Source: Pseudomonadota bacterium (GTDB lineage: Bacteria > Pseudomonadota > Alphaproteobacteria > Rhizobiales > Beijerinckiaceae). From it: DNA of 30,879 nucleotides. The notes beneath the pieces are model-generated. The model had not been told where the DNA came from. It saw only the letters and a program-made list of their open reading frames with translations, and ran no database searches. A program made the translations under genes and the position numbers. Positions 23,132 through 30,879 of the stretch are shown here, piece after piece. The first letter of the stretch is position 1, and each line of letters begins with the position of its first letter. The stretch lies in NCBI GenBank assembly GCA_023386115.1, contig JAEWKL010000301.1, forward strand, positions 1-30,879, given 5' to 3'.

Positions 23132-23311
23132 TCAGGGCCGAGCCTCGGCCCCGTCCAGTTCCTCCGCCAGGGGGCCTAGATGCGCCACTCCCGCGGTGAG
23201 CATCGCCAGGCCGACCACCCACTCGTCGATTCCCGGGCCGATCAGGCGCTCACCGGCGATGACGATGCTGTTCGTGGCGTGCCGCAGCGCGGGGTTCTGG
23301 TTGTCGTTCAC
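23132..23311 (-). CDS. Small hypothetical protein
   Basis: A 59-residue protein. The GTG at 23311 is chosen because AGGAG lies eight bases upstream; an ATG 14 codons earlier is possible. The middle is amphipathic to hydrophobic (IDEWVVGLAMLTAGVAHLGP) and may be a short membrane-associated helix. It is upstream of the tailspike on the same strand and could be phage-derived. No family recognised. Confidence 0.5.
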   Translation of the reverse strand: MNDNQNPALRHATNSIVIAGERLIGPGIDEWVVGLAMLTAGVAHLGPLAEELDGAEARP

Positions 23312-24028
23312 AGCGGGCTCCTGGTCGTGAGGCGCCGCCCGGTTGGTGGGCATTTCGCGACAGGCTGCGCGAAAACCTCAAAGTCCTGAAATGTCAAGGA
23401 AAATGGCTTGGAAATGCCCCTCCCGAGACGAGGGCTTCTGGAATTTCGACACGGGAAAATTCGGGTTCGGGCACAAAAAATGCGCGCGTAATATCCGTTT
23501 GGGTTCAGACCCTTACGGCCCCCACACTTTCGACCCTACCCCTCCCCCTCGACGCCAGGGGCAATCCCCATCTGCATTGGGCCCAGGGATGGCCTAGGCG
23601 GGGCGTGGGCGGGCTCGATGGTGCTGGGCGCTGCTGGAATGGCCTGAGAGGCTGACGGGCTTCCCTGGCCCTCCTGATCGATTGGTCATTCTGCCAAGGG
23701 AGGAAGGGCAGCACGATGGGCACGCTGCCGTTTGAGGTGTCCCCCGGGAAGATCCGTTTCTGGTGGGGTCGATCGAGCGAGATTCGGTGCGCCTCCGCAC
23801 CACGAAACAATTCGCCTCGGTGCACAACACACGCACGCAATCACCGACGGCTACGAGATCTCGCAACGCCGGCTGAAAGCAGTCGCCTGGGGGGCTCACA
23901 TGGTCACGTCGAACCAATTCCGTCGCATGGCAGTCGCTGCCTTCGTTCTCGGCTTGGCGCTGGCGCCGGTGCTGAACCCGCTGCTGCCCTGATCCTGCAG
24001 CGCGACCGTTGCCAGGGTGCACTACCGG
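23312..24028. other. Long stretch with little coding signal
   Basis: About 700 bases. An AT-richer part (23370-23500) has repetitive A-rich pieces such as GGAAAATGGC and GGGAAAATTC. A frame from ATG 23716 has a good GGAGGAAGGG site and a credible start (MGTLPFEVSPGKIRFWW) but soon turns Arg/Ser rich, as if frameshifted. The only other candidate is the tiny ORF at 23900-23992. Confidence 0.3.
23900..23992 (+). CDS. Possible 30-residue membrane peptide
   Basis: A short frame giving MVTSNQFRRM followed by one hydrophobic helix (AVAAFVLGLALAPVLNPLLP). It has the form of a small single-span membrane peptide. There is no strong ribosome binding site, so support is weak. Confidence 0.3.
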   Translation: MVTSNQFRRMAVAAFVLGLALAPVLNPLLP

Positions 24029-24292
24029 ATGGGGATCCGGGGCGGGTACACCGCGGCCATGCTCTGCGTTCTGAAGCACGTCCTGATCGAGTATGGTCCC
24101 AACCGCGAGGCGCACATCGATGCGGCCGCGCGAGCCATTCTGGAGGCCTTTCCCGAAGCCTCGCTCGAGGTGGCGCAAGGGCTGCTCGACGATGACCTCC
24201 TGATCGAAGCTCGCATCCCGCTGCGCCGTGCGAACGAGTGGCCGGCGGTGAGCCGCCGTGCGTACGCCGTAGGCGGTTACGATCTGGGCTGA
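24029..24292 (+). CDS. Small hypothetical protein
   Basis: About 87 residues; alternative starts are GTG 24017 and ATG 24059. The conserved-looking core is helical (LKHVLIEYGPNREAHIDAAA, then ILEAFPEASLEVAQGLLDDD) with a Pro/Arg tail. Codon use fits a real gene. No family recognised. It precedes the 24348 gene on the same strand by 55 bases, possibly in one transcript. Confidence 0.55.
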   Translation: MGIRGGYTAAMLCVLKHVLIEYGPNREAHIDAAARAILEAFPEASLEVAQGLLDDDLLIEARIPLRRANEWPAVSRRAYAVGGYDLG

Positions 24293-24347
24293 ACTTTCCC
24301 CGAGGGGGCTTGTTGCCGACTTGCATCCACGCACGCCGGAGTTCCCC

Positions 24348-24647
24348 ATGCCGAAGACCATCACAGCCGAATTCAAATCGCGCCGGGACGCCGAGATGGC
24401 GGTGGAGCACATCGTGCAGGAGCACGACTTAGACCGGAAGGCTGTCAGCGTCGGGCCGGCCTCAAGCGAGAACACGTCCGGGACGGAAGCAGCGCGAGCG
24501 GATGTCGAGGACGGCCATTTGAAGTCGGACACGGACGGCCAGCCCGCGCTGCGCGGGAAGGTAAGGGTTTCGGTCCAGGTCGATGATGCGAATGCCGACA
24601 AGGTCATGGATTCGATAGAGACGTTCCATGGAGAGAAGGTCGCCTAA
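24348..24647 (+). CDS. Hypothetical protein with BON/ferredoxin-like pattern
   Basis: A 99-residue protein from MPKTITAEFKSRRD. Two beta-alpha-beta halves are visible: ITAEFKSRRDAEMAVEHIVQ and, after an acidic linker, KVRVSVQVDDANADKVMDSI. This is the order of a small alpha/beta sandwich. Between them lies an acidic, Ser/Glu-rich insertion (SSENTSGTEAARADVEDG). The stop codon sits in the loop of a 7-bp hairpin (24638-24657). Function unknown. Confidence 0.6.
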   Translation: MPKTITAEFKSRRDAEMAVEHIVQEHDLDRKAVSVGPASSENTSGTEAARADVEDGHLKSDTDGQPALRGKVRVSVQVDDANADKVMDSIETFHGEKVA

Positions 24648-24741
24648 GAGGGCGACCAACGGGGCCGTTCATGCCAGCCAGTCAGCGGCATCGACGGCCT
24701 CGGCGTCACGAGAGCGCTGGGCATGGACGCGTGTCCCGCGT

Positions 24742-25083
24742 TCAGCGCAGCCCGTGCCGGCGAGCTCGGGCGTCGGCAGATTTCAGGGAATGGTGCTCCT
24801 TGCACAGCACTTGGGCGTTGCTCGGATCATACAACGCGCCGCCGTCCGATCGCTCCACAATGTGATCGGCGATCAGGATCACGCCGCCATGTCCACCCTG
24901 GGCATCGCAGCCCGGCCACTGGCAGCGCCAATGTGCGGCCCGGAGGGCAGCGAGGCGCCAGGCGCGATGTTCGGGCGTCAGCAGTTCCGGGTCGGCCCGC
25001 TTCGGCGGCGGCTGGGTGGTACGGTGGTCGGCAGCTTGCAGGAGCGGCCGGGCGAGACGGATTTTTGAGGGCTTCCGCATCAT
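24742..25083 (-). CDS. HNH endonuclease
   Basis: A 113-residue protein with a complete HNH/zinc motif: Cys54 and Cys59 (CQWPGC), the Asp73-His74 pair in ADHIVERSDGG, Asn89 in DPSNAQVLC, Cys94 and His97-His98 in CKEHHSLK. Small HNH nucleases of this kind often sit beside phage terminase genes and nick or cleave DNA. The ATG at 25083 overlaps the preceding MerR stop as ATGA, with a G-rich site upstream; the next ATG (25080) is equally possible. The coupling suggests joint expression with the regulator. Confidence 0.88.
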   Translation of the reverse strand: MMRKPSKIRLARPLLQAADHRTTQPPPKRADPELLTPEHRAWRLAALRAAHWRCQWPGCDAQGGHGGVILIADHIVERSDGGALYDPSNAQVLCKEHHSLKSADARARRHGLR

Positions 25084-25598
25084 GCCCCCCGGTGATGGAC
25101 GATACCGCCGAGGCCGTTCTGCTCGAGGGCGAGCGCCAGGGCTTCCCTGATCGTGTCCCTGTTGGCGCAATCACGGAGCCGCCGAACCCCGACAGTGATC
25201 ATCTCCTCGGCGACCCACAATTCCTGGAGGCCACGGCCGATTGCGTTGGCCGCGACCGCATCGAAATCGCGCCGCATGCCCTCGATGTTCTCCGGATCGG
25301 TGCTCGTCGAGCCTGCCGCGCCAGTGCCGAGCGCCCGAACGTGCTTGGTGCCATGCTGCGCGAGGAATGCCTTGGCGCCAGCGATGGTGCGGCCTTGGTC
25401 ACGCAGCAGGTGCCGGATCCCGAGGAGGAGCTCGAGGGTTGCGCCGTCGTAGAGCCGGCGCCCACCTGCCCGAGTGAGCGGGCGGATCTGGGGGAACTGC
25501 TCCTGCCAGAACCTCAGGACGTGCGCGGGCTCGCCGACCTGCTCCGCTGCGGCGGCGATCGTGACATAGGAGGGGGCTGCCTGACTGGGGATCGGCAC
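25080..25598 (-). CDS. MerR family transcriptional regulator
   Basis: A 172-residue protein starting at GTG with a near-ideal GAGGTGA site. The N-terminal winged HTH of MerR type (residues 10-75) shows YVTIAAAAEQVGEPAHVLRF, WQEQFPQIRP and GGRRLYDGATLELL. The C-terminal part is a helix pair without the cysteines of metal sensors, so the effector is unknown. The HTH resembles the MerR-like regulator found beside ihfA in alphaproteobacteria, with a divergent tail. It is the first gene of the two-gene MerR-HNH operon and may control it. Confidence 0.85.
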   Translation of the reverse strand: MPIPSQAAPSYVTIAAAAEQVGEPAHVLRFWQEQFPQIRPLTRAGGRRLYDGATLELLLGIRHLLRDQGRTIAGAKAFLAQHGTKHVRALGTGAAGSTSTDPENIEGMRRDFDAVAANAIGRGLQELWVAEEMITVGVRRLRDCANRDTIREALALALEQNGLGGIVHHRGA

Positions 25599-26394
25599 GG
25601 TTCACCTCGGTTGCGCGAGTGGCGCCCCAACGCCGTGTGGCCCACGGCCCGGGTGGGCGCAGGCTGGGCTCGCCGGTGGGCGAGGACCTCACGATGGTCA
25701 GGGATCAGCGGGGAGTGCGGTCGACCGGCAGTGGTGCCGGGCTCTGGACACATTTCGAACTGTGGGGAGATTGATGCCCAACTCTGCGCGCGACTGCAAG
25801 GGGTTAACCGAAGGCAGTTCGTGAACTAATTGAACTTAACCCACAGGCAGAGTTCAGGTAATACGTCAATGTCGCAGGACCGTGCTTTTTCTTGCGTGCG
25901 AAAGGGCGAGGCTATCCACCGTGTCGGATCGCGTAGGAGGGCCCGCCACCTGCCGAACGCGCCCGGCGATAGGGTGACCTAAGGTCGAAACCCAATTAGC
26001 TTGTTCATGACGGGGGATGCTCTCGACCCCAATCGGACATTACGTTGATGATCGCGCAATCCAAACTGCTGGCCCTAAGCTGACTTCAAATGCTGACCCC
26101 TGGGAGGGCTGCTCTCTACCTTAAAGCAGACGCTTTGCGAGTGGTCATAACATCAGCATGTTGTGGCCCATTCAAGGTGCGTGGACGAGCGGTCGGCAAG
26201 CCCGGATCGGACCAGGCGGCCGGTGGCCACATGTTCCTCGGGCATCGAGAGATGCGCTGGGTTGCAGACGTCCCGGGATCCTCGTTCTGGCAACGAAGAC
26301 CCGGCCACCCACGTAAGAGGTGGGCCTCCCACGGCCGGCGCGAAAATACGGTGCGCGGAGCGTGCCCACGCCTCCCCAGGCGCTTGCTATGGCG
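25599..26394. other. About 800 bases without genes, upstream of merR and downstream of the kaiC-kinase operon
   Basis: No coding signal on either strand. The part 25790-25900 is AT-richer and contains AGTTCGTGAACT, a near palindrome, plus GTTAACC and CTTAACCC, which could be an operator/promoter for the merR-HNH operon. From 25980 to 26110 there is again lower GC. It may mark the right edge of the accessory island. Confidence 0.4.
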
Positions 26395-28440
26395 TCAGGC
26401 GCCGCCGAGCACCAGCCTGAGCGAACGGGCGAGTTCGTCGCGGCGGTAGGGCTTGTTCAGCACCGGCAACTCGCCGAGGCCGATCACCTGACCCTCGTCA
26501 AGGTTCGCCACGTAGCCCGAGGTCAGCAGGATCTTGATGCCTGGGCGGAGCCGCTGCGCCTCGACGGCGAGCTGCGACCCGTTCATGCCGCCGGGCATCA
26601 CCACGTCCGAGAAGAGGATGTCGATGCGCTCCACGCCCGACAGGTGCTCCAGCGCCTCGGCGGCGTTGCGAGCGACGACGACCCGGTAGCGCAGCTCCTC
26701 CAGGCTCTCGATCGCCATGGCAAGCACCGGCTCGTCGTCCTCCACCAGCAGCACCGTCTCCCCCTCACCGGCGCGGCGCAGGGGGATGGCCGCGGCCGGT
26801 CCCGCGCCGACCTCCTCCCCGGCCGGGTCGGTCGAGCGCGGGAAGCACAGGCTAACGGTCGTGCCCCGGCCGACTTCGGAATCGATCTTCGCGAACCCGC
26901 CGGCGCTGCGGGTGAACCCATAGACCTGGCTCAACCCGAGACCGGTGCCCTTCCCGACCTCCTTGGTCGTGAAGAACGGCTCGAACACGCGCTGGAGCTT
27001 GTCCGGCGGGATGCCGCTGCCGGTATCGGTGACCGACACGACGACGTAGGGTCCGGGTGCCACGCCGCGGTCGGCCACCGCCGCGGTGCCGAGATGAACG
27101 TTGCGGCTCGTCACTGCGATGCGGGCTTGGCCCGTTTGACCGTCCATCGCATCGCGCGCGTTCACGACCAAGTTCAACACCGCCGCCTCGAACTGGGCCG
27201 GGTCGATACGGATCGGGTCCAGCGCCGGGTCGAGGTCGAAGACGAGCTCGACGGCACCTCCAGCCGCCCGTCCGGCGAGCGGCTTGAAGTCGATGAGCAA
27301 CCGGTTCGGGTTGAGCGTCTGGGGCCGTAGCATCTGCCGGCGCGAGAAGGCGAGGAGCTGCTGGGTCAGTTGCTCGCCGCGCCGCGCGGCGCCCATCGCC
27401 GCCTCGGCCAGCCGCTTGACCCGGTCGACCTGCTCGGGTCGGCGCAACATCATGTCGAGCCCGCCGACGATGACGGTGAGCAGGTTGTTGAAATCATGCG
27501 CCACGCCGCCGGTGAGCTGCCCGATGGCCTCCATCTTCTGGGCCTGGCGCAGCGCCTCCTCGGTCAGGCGCTGGTCGGTGCGGTCCATCAGGATGCCGGC
27601 GATGCGCGCGGCCGTACCTTCGTCCCCGTACTTGATCCGGCCCCTGAGTGCGATCCAGCGCACCTGCCCGTCCGCGCGCCGGATACGGCATTCCAGGTCG
27701 AGCGTGCCGGTTTCCGTGGCCGTCGCGAACACGCGCTCGGCGATTTCACGGTCGTCCTCCACGATATGGGCGAAGAGGCCCTCCCGGTCCCAACGCGGCC
27801 CATCTGCGCCGTACCCGAAGACGGCGTCGAAGCGGGGCGAGCACCGCGATGCTCCGGTGCGGACGTCGATGTCCCAGGAGGCCATGCCGGCGGCGTCGAG
27901 GGCGAAGGCGAGGTTCTCGTGTGCGGTCTGGACCTCCCTCGTGCGCTCGGCCACGCGCCGCTCGAGGTCCTCGTTGGCGAGGCGGAGCTGCGCTTGAGCC
28001 CGCTCGCGCTCCAGGAGAAGTCCGCGGGCCTGGTACTGGCGGCGGCGCGCTCGCAGGGCGGAGGCCGCGGCGCTGACGAGCGTCTCGGCGTTCACCGGGC
28101 GCTCCAGCAGGACGACGTTGCCGAGCCGGGCGAGCCGATGCGCCGCACGCTCGGAGCGGCGGCCGGCCTGGCGGGTCGCGAGAACGATGAAAGGGAAATC
28201 CGACCAGGCCGGCTGCGCGTCGAGCCACGCGAACAGGTCGGTGAGGTCGCCCTCCAGCGCCTCCTCGGTGACGAGGGCGGCACCGGCGCCGGCTCGGAGG
28301 CCGTCGAGCCAAACCATCAGATCGTGGCAGGCTTCGCTGAGCGTACCGGCCCCGGCGAACACCTGCGCGGACACCGCGGCATCGCGTCCCCGCGGCGCCA
28401 GGATCAGGATGCGCTCCTCGTGCCCAACCGGAACGCTCAC
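26395..28440 (-). CDS. Pseudo-receiver/PAS hybrid histidine kinase coupled to kaiC
   Basis: A 681-residue protein starting at a GTG that overlaps the kaiC stop by four bases. Order: an N-terminal receiver-like domain (5-130) with the phospho-Asp position lost (ALVTEEAL) but ending LLERPVNAETL; a coiled helix; PAS (about 175-290); HisKA with His315 in GGVAHDFNN; HATPase_c with NARDAMDG, DTGSGIP and GTGLGLS; a C-terminal receiver with Asp612 in SDVVMPGGMNG. No membrane segment. It probably receives the KaiC signal through the pseudo-receiver or PAS and passes phosphate within itself or to a separate regulator outside this window. Confidence 0.92.
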   Translation of the reverse strand: MSVPVGHEERILILAPRGRDAAVSAQVFAGAGTLSEACHDLMVWLDGLRAGAGAALVTEEALEGDLTDLFAWLDAQPAWSDFPFIVLATRQAGRRSERAAHRLARLGNVVLLERPVNAETLVSAAASALRARRRQYQARGLLLERERAQAQLRLANEDLERRVAERTREVQTAHENLAFALDAAGMASWDIDVRTGASRCSPRFDAVFGYGADGPRWDREGLFAHIVEDDREIAERVFATATETGTLDLECRIRRADGQVRWIALRGRIKYGDEGTAARIAGILMDRTDQRLTEEALRQAQKMEAIGQLTGGVAHDFNNLLTVIVGGLDMMLRRPEQVDRVKRLAEAAMGAARRGEQLTQQLLAFSRRQMLRPQTLNPNRLLIDFKPLAGRAAGGAVELVFDLDPALDPIRIDPAQFEAAVLNLVVNARDAMDGQTGQARIAVTSRNVHLGTAAVADRGVAPGPYVVVSVTDTGSGIPPDKLQRVFEPFFTTKEVGKGTGLGLSQVYGFTRSAGGFAKIDSEVGRGTTVSLCFPRSTDPAGEEVGAGPAAAIPLRRAGEGETVLLVEDDEPVLAMAIESLEELRYRVVVARNAAEALEHLSGVERIDILFSDVVMPGGMNGSQLAVEAQRLRPGIKILLTSGYVANLDEGQVIGLGELPVLNKPYRRDELARSLRLVLGGA

Positions 28441-29957
28441 GCCTCGCCCCCGGCGGGCGCTTGGCCCGTCAGCATCGCCACCTTCCCCCGGTAGGCCGGC
28501 AGGCCCGTCAGCACGCCCTCGAAATCGTCGAGCGCTTGGCCGACCTGCAGGCCGCCCTCGGACAGCTTCAGCTCGCGGATGGTGCGCTCGTGTGCGTTGA
28601 CCCGGCTCTTCACCACCGAGAGGGCGGTGCGGACCATGCCCTGGGCCTCGAAGAACCGGAACAGCAGGATGCAGTCACTGAGATAACTCAGGTCGACATC
28701 CGTGCGGACCTCGCCGACGACGCCGTGCTGGCCGAGGACCAGCAGGGTGGTGACGCCCTGCTGGTTCAGGTAGCTCAGCAACTCGTGCATCTGCAGGATG
28801 AGGAACTCCTCGCCCGGCATTGCGTGCAGGTAGGCGTTGAGGCTGTCGATGACGACGACGGCCGACCCGCGCTCCTCGACCGCCTCCCTGACCATGGTGG
28901 CGAACTCGCCCGGCGAGACCTCGGCGGGGTCGATTTGCTTGATGGTCAGCCGCCCAGATGCGAGGTGCGGTCTCAGGTCCATGCCGAGCGTGGCCGCCCG
29001 GGTCAGCAAGGTCGCGAGGCCTTCGTCGAACAGGTAGTAGGTCGCGCTCTCGCCGCGCTCCAGCGCCGCCTCCATGCAGCGGACCGCGGTCGTGGTCTTG
29101 CCGACGCCGGAGGGCCCGAGCAAGAGCATGTTGGTCCCAGGCACGAGGCCCCCGCCGAGCAGCAGGTCGAGCTCGGCCGAACCGGTGGACTGAGCCACCG
29201 GGTCGAAGGGCGCGTGGTGCTCCGATGCGATCAGACGTGGGAACACCCGGATGCCGCCGGTCTCCAGCACAAAGTCGTGGTGGCCACCGCGGAACTTGAT
29301 GCCTCGCATCTTCACGATGCGCAGCCGTCGGCGCTCGGAATCGTACTCGCGCGTCATCTGATCCAGGGAGATCACGCCGTGCGCGATGCTGTGGAGTTGA
29401 ACGTCCCCCGTCTCCGAGGTCTTGTCGTCGAGCATCAGCACGGTGCAGGCGCGCTTGGCGAAGAAGCGCTTGAGGGCCAGGATCTGACGCCGGTAGCGCA
29501 ACGGGTTCTGGGCGAGCAGACGCAACTCCGAGAGGCTGTCGAACACCACCCGGTCGGGCTTCGTCTCGCCGACGCGGGCGATGACCTCCTTGACGGTCTC
29601 ACCCAGCTCGAGCTCGGAGGGATGCAGGATCGATTGCTCGCTATCGGGATCCAGCCCCATCTCGTCGACGAGTTCGTAAACGTCGATGCCATCGAGCGAC
29701 CATCCATGCGTCGCCGCAGCGGCACGAAGCTCGTCCGCGGTCTCGGACAAGGTGACGTAGAGCGCCCGTTCACCGCGGGCCGCCCCCTCACGAAGGAATT
29801 GGAGCGCGATGGTGGTCTTGCCGGTGCCGGGAGTGCCCTCCAGCAGGTAGAGCCGGCTCGGGGTGAGGCCGCCGCAGAGAACGTCGTCGAGACCTGGCAC
29901 GCCGGTCGAGATCCGGGGCTCCCTATCGGGCGTAAGGTGCGTTGCGGAGTCGGTCAT
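28437..29957 (-). CDS. kaiC: KaiC-like double-domain ATPase
   Basis: A 506-residue protein from MTDSATHLTP. Two RecA-like halves: Walker A GTPGTGKT (41-48) and GPSGVGKT (281-288), Walker B Asp140 (VVFDSLSEL) and Asp371 (VVVIDSLNAY). By alignment from memory with cyanobacterial KaiC, the CI glutamate pair is Ser71-Glu72, the CII pair Asp311-Glu312, and the phosphosites Ser431/Thr432 become Ser424/Tyr425 in DVDLSYLSD. So it could autophosphorylate on one serine. kaiA and kaiB are absent. The next gene, a kinase, overlaps by GTGA. Proteobacterial KaiC proteins are linked to stress or daily timing, mostly without a full oscillator. Confidence 0.93.
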   Translation of the reverse strand: MTDSATHLTPDREPRISTGVPGLDDVLCGGLTPSRLYLLEGTPGTGKTTIALQFLREGAARGERALYVTLSETADELRAAAATHGWSLDGIDVYELVDEMGLDPDSEQSILHPSELELGETVKEVIARVGETKPDRVVFDSLSELRLLAQNPLRYRRQILALKRFFAKRACTVLMLDDKTSETGDVQLHSIAHGVISLDQMTREYDSERRRLRIVKMRGIKFRGGHHDFVLETGGIRVFPRLIASEHHAPFDPVAQSTGSAELDLLLGGGLVPGTNMLLLGPSGVGKTTTAVRCMEAALERGESATYYLFDEGLATLLTRAATLGMDLRPHLASGRLTIKQIDPAEVSPGEFATMVREAVEERGSAVVVIDSLNAYLHAMPGEEFLILQMHELLSYLNQQGVTTLLVLGQHGVVGEVRTDVDLSYLSDCILLFRFFEAQGMVRTALSVVKSRVNAHERTIRELKLSEGGLQVGQALDDFEGVLTGLPAYRGKVAMLTGQAPAGGEA

Positions 29958-30065
29958 CGCGGACAGTCGAGGCTCCTTGGCATGAGGTTTCGTCCCGTCG
30001 CCCGGAGCGGTGGCGTTCCCCAACCCTCGTCGGTGCTCACGGACAGTATCTCGATGGCACGGGAG

Positions 30066-30092
30066 AACGCGACGTCCGCTGGGTGAGGTTCC
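30066..30092 (-). promoter_or_regulatory. Candidate EcfG general-stress promoter for kaiC
   Basis: Minus strand: GGAAC (complement at 30088-30092), 18 bases, then CGTT (30066-30069). The alphaproteobacterial EcfG consensus is GGAAC-N16/17-CGTT, so the elements are perfect but the spacer is one base long. It would start a transcript about 100 bases before the kaiC ATG. Confidence 0.4.
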
Positions 30093-30201
30093 CATCACGC
30101 CCCTGTAAGCCGTTCAGCGGCTCGGGCAGGCCGATTGGATCATGGGCCGTCCCCCCGAGATCAGGCTGGCGACCGTCTGATGGTCGGCCGCCGTGTGCCA
30201 G

Positions 30202-30207
30202 ATTATA
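30202..30207 (-). promoter_or_regulatory. TATAAT box upstream of kaiC
   Basis: A perfect minus-strand TATAAT, rare in this GC-rich sequence. Seventeen bases upstream stands GTGAAG, a weak match to a -35 box. A transcript from here would carry a leader of about 240 bases to kaiC. The rest of 29958-30279 shows no gene. Confidence 0.4.
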
Positions 30208-30279
30208 CGAAGCCTTGCTCCACTCTTCACGCCGCAACGGACGCCGACGGAAGGGTGAGGTCACGAGATCGTATGGCGA

Positions 30280-30543
30280 TCACATCGCGGAGTTTCTGCG
30301 GGTTCTCGCTTGTCGCCATGCCGCGATGGCGGCTTGGCGGACTTCGTAGGCCGTACGCTGCTGTGTCCCCGGCTCGCCCCTGCCGAGAGGACCGTAGCCA
30401 TGCAACAGAACGCCGTCTGGGCCGTGGAGGCGCCGAAGTTCGGCCCTCCACACACGATCGGCCAGGGCGAGGTGATGCTCGGTCTCGATCAGGCGCTGAG
30501 CATCCATCGCGACCCCCGACGCGGTCACTCCCGATGCGGTCAT
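30280..30543 (-). CDS. Small hypothetical protein
   Basis: 87 residues from an ATG overlapping the upstream stop (ATGA); a later ATG at MDAQRLIETEHH is an alternative start. Helical N-terminal part (LIETEHHLALADRVWRAELR), then a glycine-rich loop region and a basic C-terminal helix (YEVRQAAIAAWRQARTRR). No family recognised. Coupled to the 30540 gene and lying upstream of kaiC on the same strand, after a 322-base gap. Confidence 0.5.
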   Translation of the reverse strand: MTASGVTASGVAMDAQRLIETEHHLALADRVWRAELRRLHGPDGVLLHGYGPLGRGEPGTQQRTAYEVRQAAIAAWRQARTRRNSAM

Positions 30544-30788
30544 GGCGCCGCGAGCCGTTTGGTGTTCGCCGCTACGTGCTCGCGGTAGCGGGCGATCACC
30601 GCTTCGGGCGATCCGCCGAACGAGAGCGTCACCATCGCCTCGCCGGCTGCCGAGACTTTCTCCGCCACCATGGATTGAGCCTCGGTCCACCCCTCCTGCC
30701 CGCCCCAGGCCAGCCGGACCATTCGCAGTTCGACGACCTTCTGGGCTTCAATCGCGAGCATCATCGAGGACAGCAACAGGTTGATCAT
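30540..30788 (-). CDS. Small phasin-like hypothetical protein
   Basis: 82 residues from MINLLLSSMMLAIEAQKVVE with GGAG upstream. The run of amphipathic helices (AIEAQKVVELRMVRLAWGGQ, then GWTEAQSMVAEKVSAAGEAM and a terminal helix) ending in AANTKRLA is like short phasin-type or phasin-like proteins of alphaproteobacteria (repeated MVxEKxxA). This is a pattern reading, not a proof. It is coupled by ATGA to the next gene. Confidence 0.55.
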   Translation of the reverse strand: MINLLLSSMMLAIEAQKVVELRMVRLAWGGQEGWTEAQSMVAEKVSAAGEAMVTLSFGGSPEAVIARYREHVAANTKRLAAP

Positions 30789-30879
30789 GTCTCGCTCCGC
30801 ACCGCGGCAGATGCGGCACGGGGTCAACCCACCGCGACCGGGAATCGATCCGGTGCCGAAACGCAGCGCAGCCCTGCAG

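Noticed and set aside
26320..28494. Two plus-strand frames of 336 and 374 codons opposite the kinase
   Set aside because: Antisense shadows of the histidine kinase domains; no own ribosome binding site or family match.
28461..30086. 541-codon plus-strand frame opposite kaiC
   Set aside because: Antisense shadow of a well-identified gene caused by high third-position GC; product is without motifs.
30825..30870. T-arm-like sequence at the window end (ACCGG / CCGGT around ATCGATTC)
   Set aside because: The loop has eight bases and no acceptor or anticodon arm can be built in the remaining sequence.

Overview
The window comes from a GC-rich alphaproteobacterial chromosome, most likely Methylobacterium or a close relative. 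The pointers are uniformly high third-position GC, a MucR-type regulator, hybrid histidine kinases, a proteobacterial KaiC-kinase operon and many short lineage-specific genes. The genus is inferred from gene content and was not tested by any search.

Layout. (1) 1-2860 is core genome: the end of queA overlapping tgt (queuosine tRNA modification), a convergent membrane-anchored SGNH-like protein, then tRNA-Lys(UUU) with its own terminator. (2) From the tRNA to about 26.4 kb the sequence looks like an accessory island. Directly behind the tRNA lies a cluster of GCAACACG repeats resembling an integration site. Then come an MHS-type transporter, a ribbon-helix-helix protein, a cassette of three tiny ATGA-coupled genes, a 2TM potassium channel, MucR, a DnaJ-type zinc miniprotein, a decayed SRAP gene, a lone ParD antitoxin, a hybrid histidine kinase, MmcQ/YjbR, a PRISE-type reductase, a GlcG/HbpS protein, an orphan type I-E-like CRISPR array, a phage tailspike, and a coupled MerR-HNH pair. 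Broken genes are frequent: amber codons at 5396 and 11553, a frameshift in 14622-14923, and HTH remnants at 6246 and 17846. (3) 26.4-30.9 kb, all on the minus strand, holds two overlapping small genes, then kaiC translationally coupled to a PAS hybrid histidine kinase.

How it fits together. queA and tgt act in one pathway. kaiC and its kinase overlap by four bases and probably form one signalling module with no kaiA or kaiB in view; a candidate general-stress promoter lies about 100 bases upstream. The CRISPR array has eight good repeats and one decayed repeat. Its repeat orientation, terminal decay and a TTGACA-containing leader all say it is transcribed on the minus strand. No cas gene is present, so it would need Cas proteins from elsewhere. 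The least described element is the three-gene cassette at 5357-6119, whose first member has an intact paralogue at 19022-19282.
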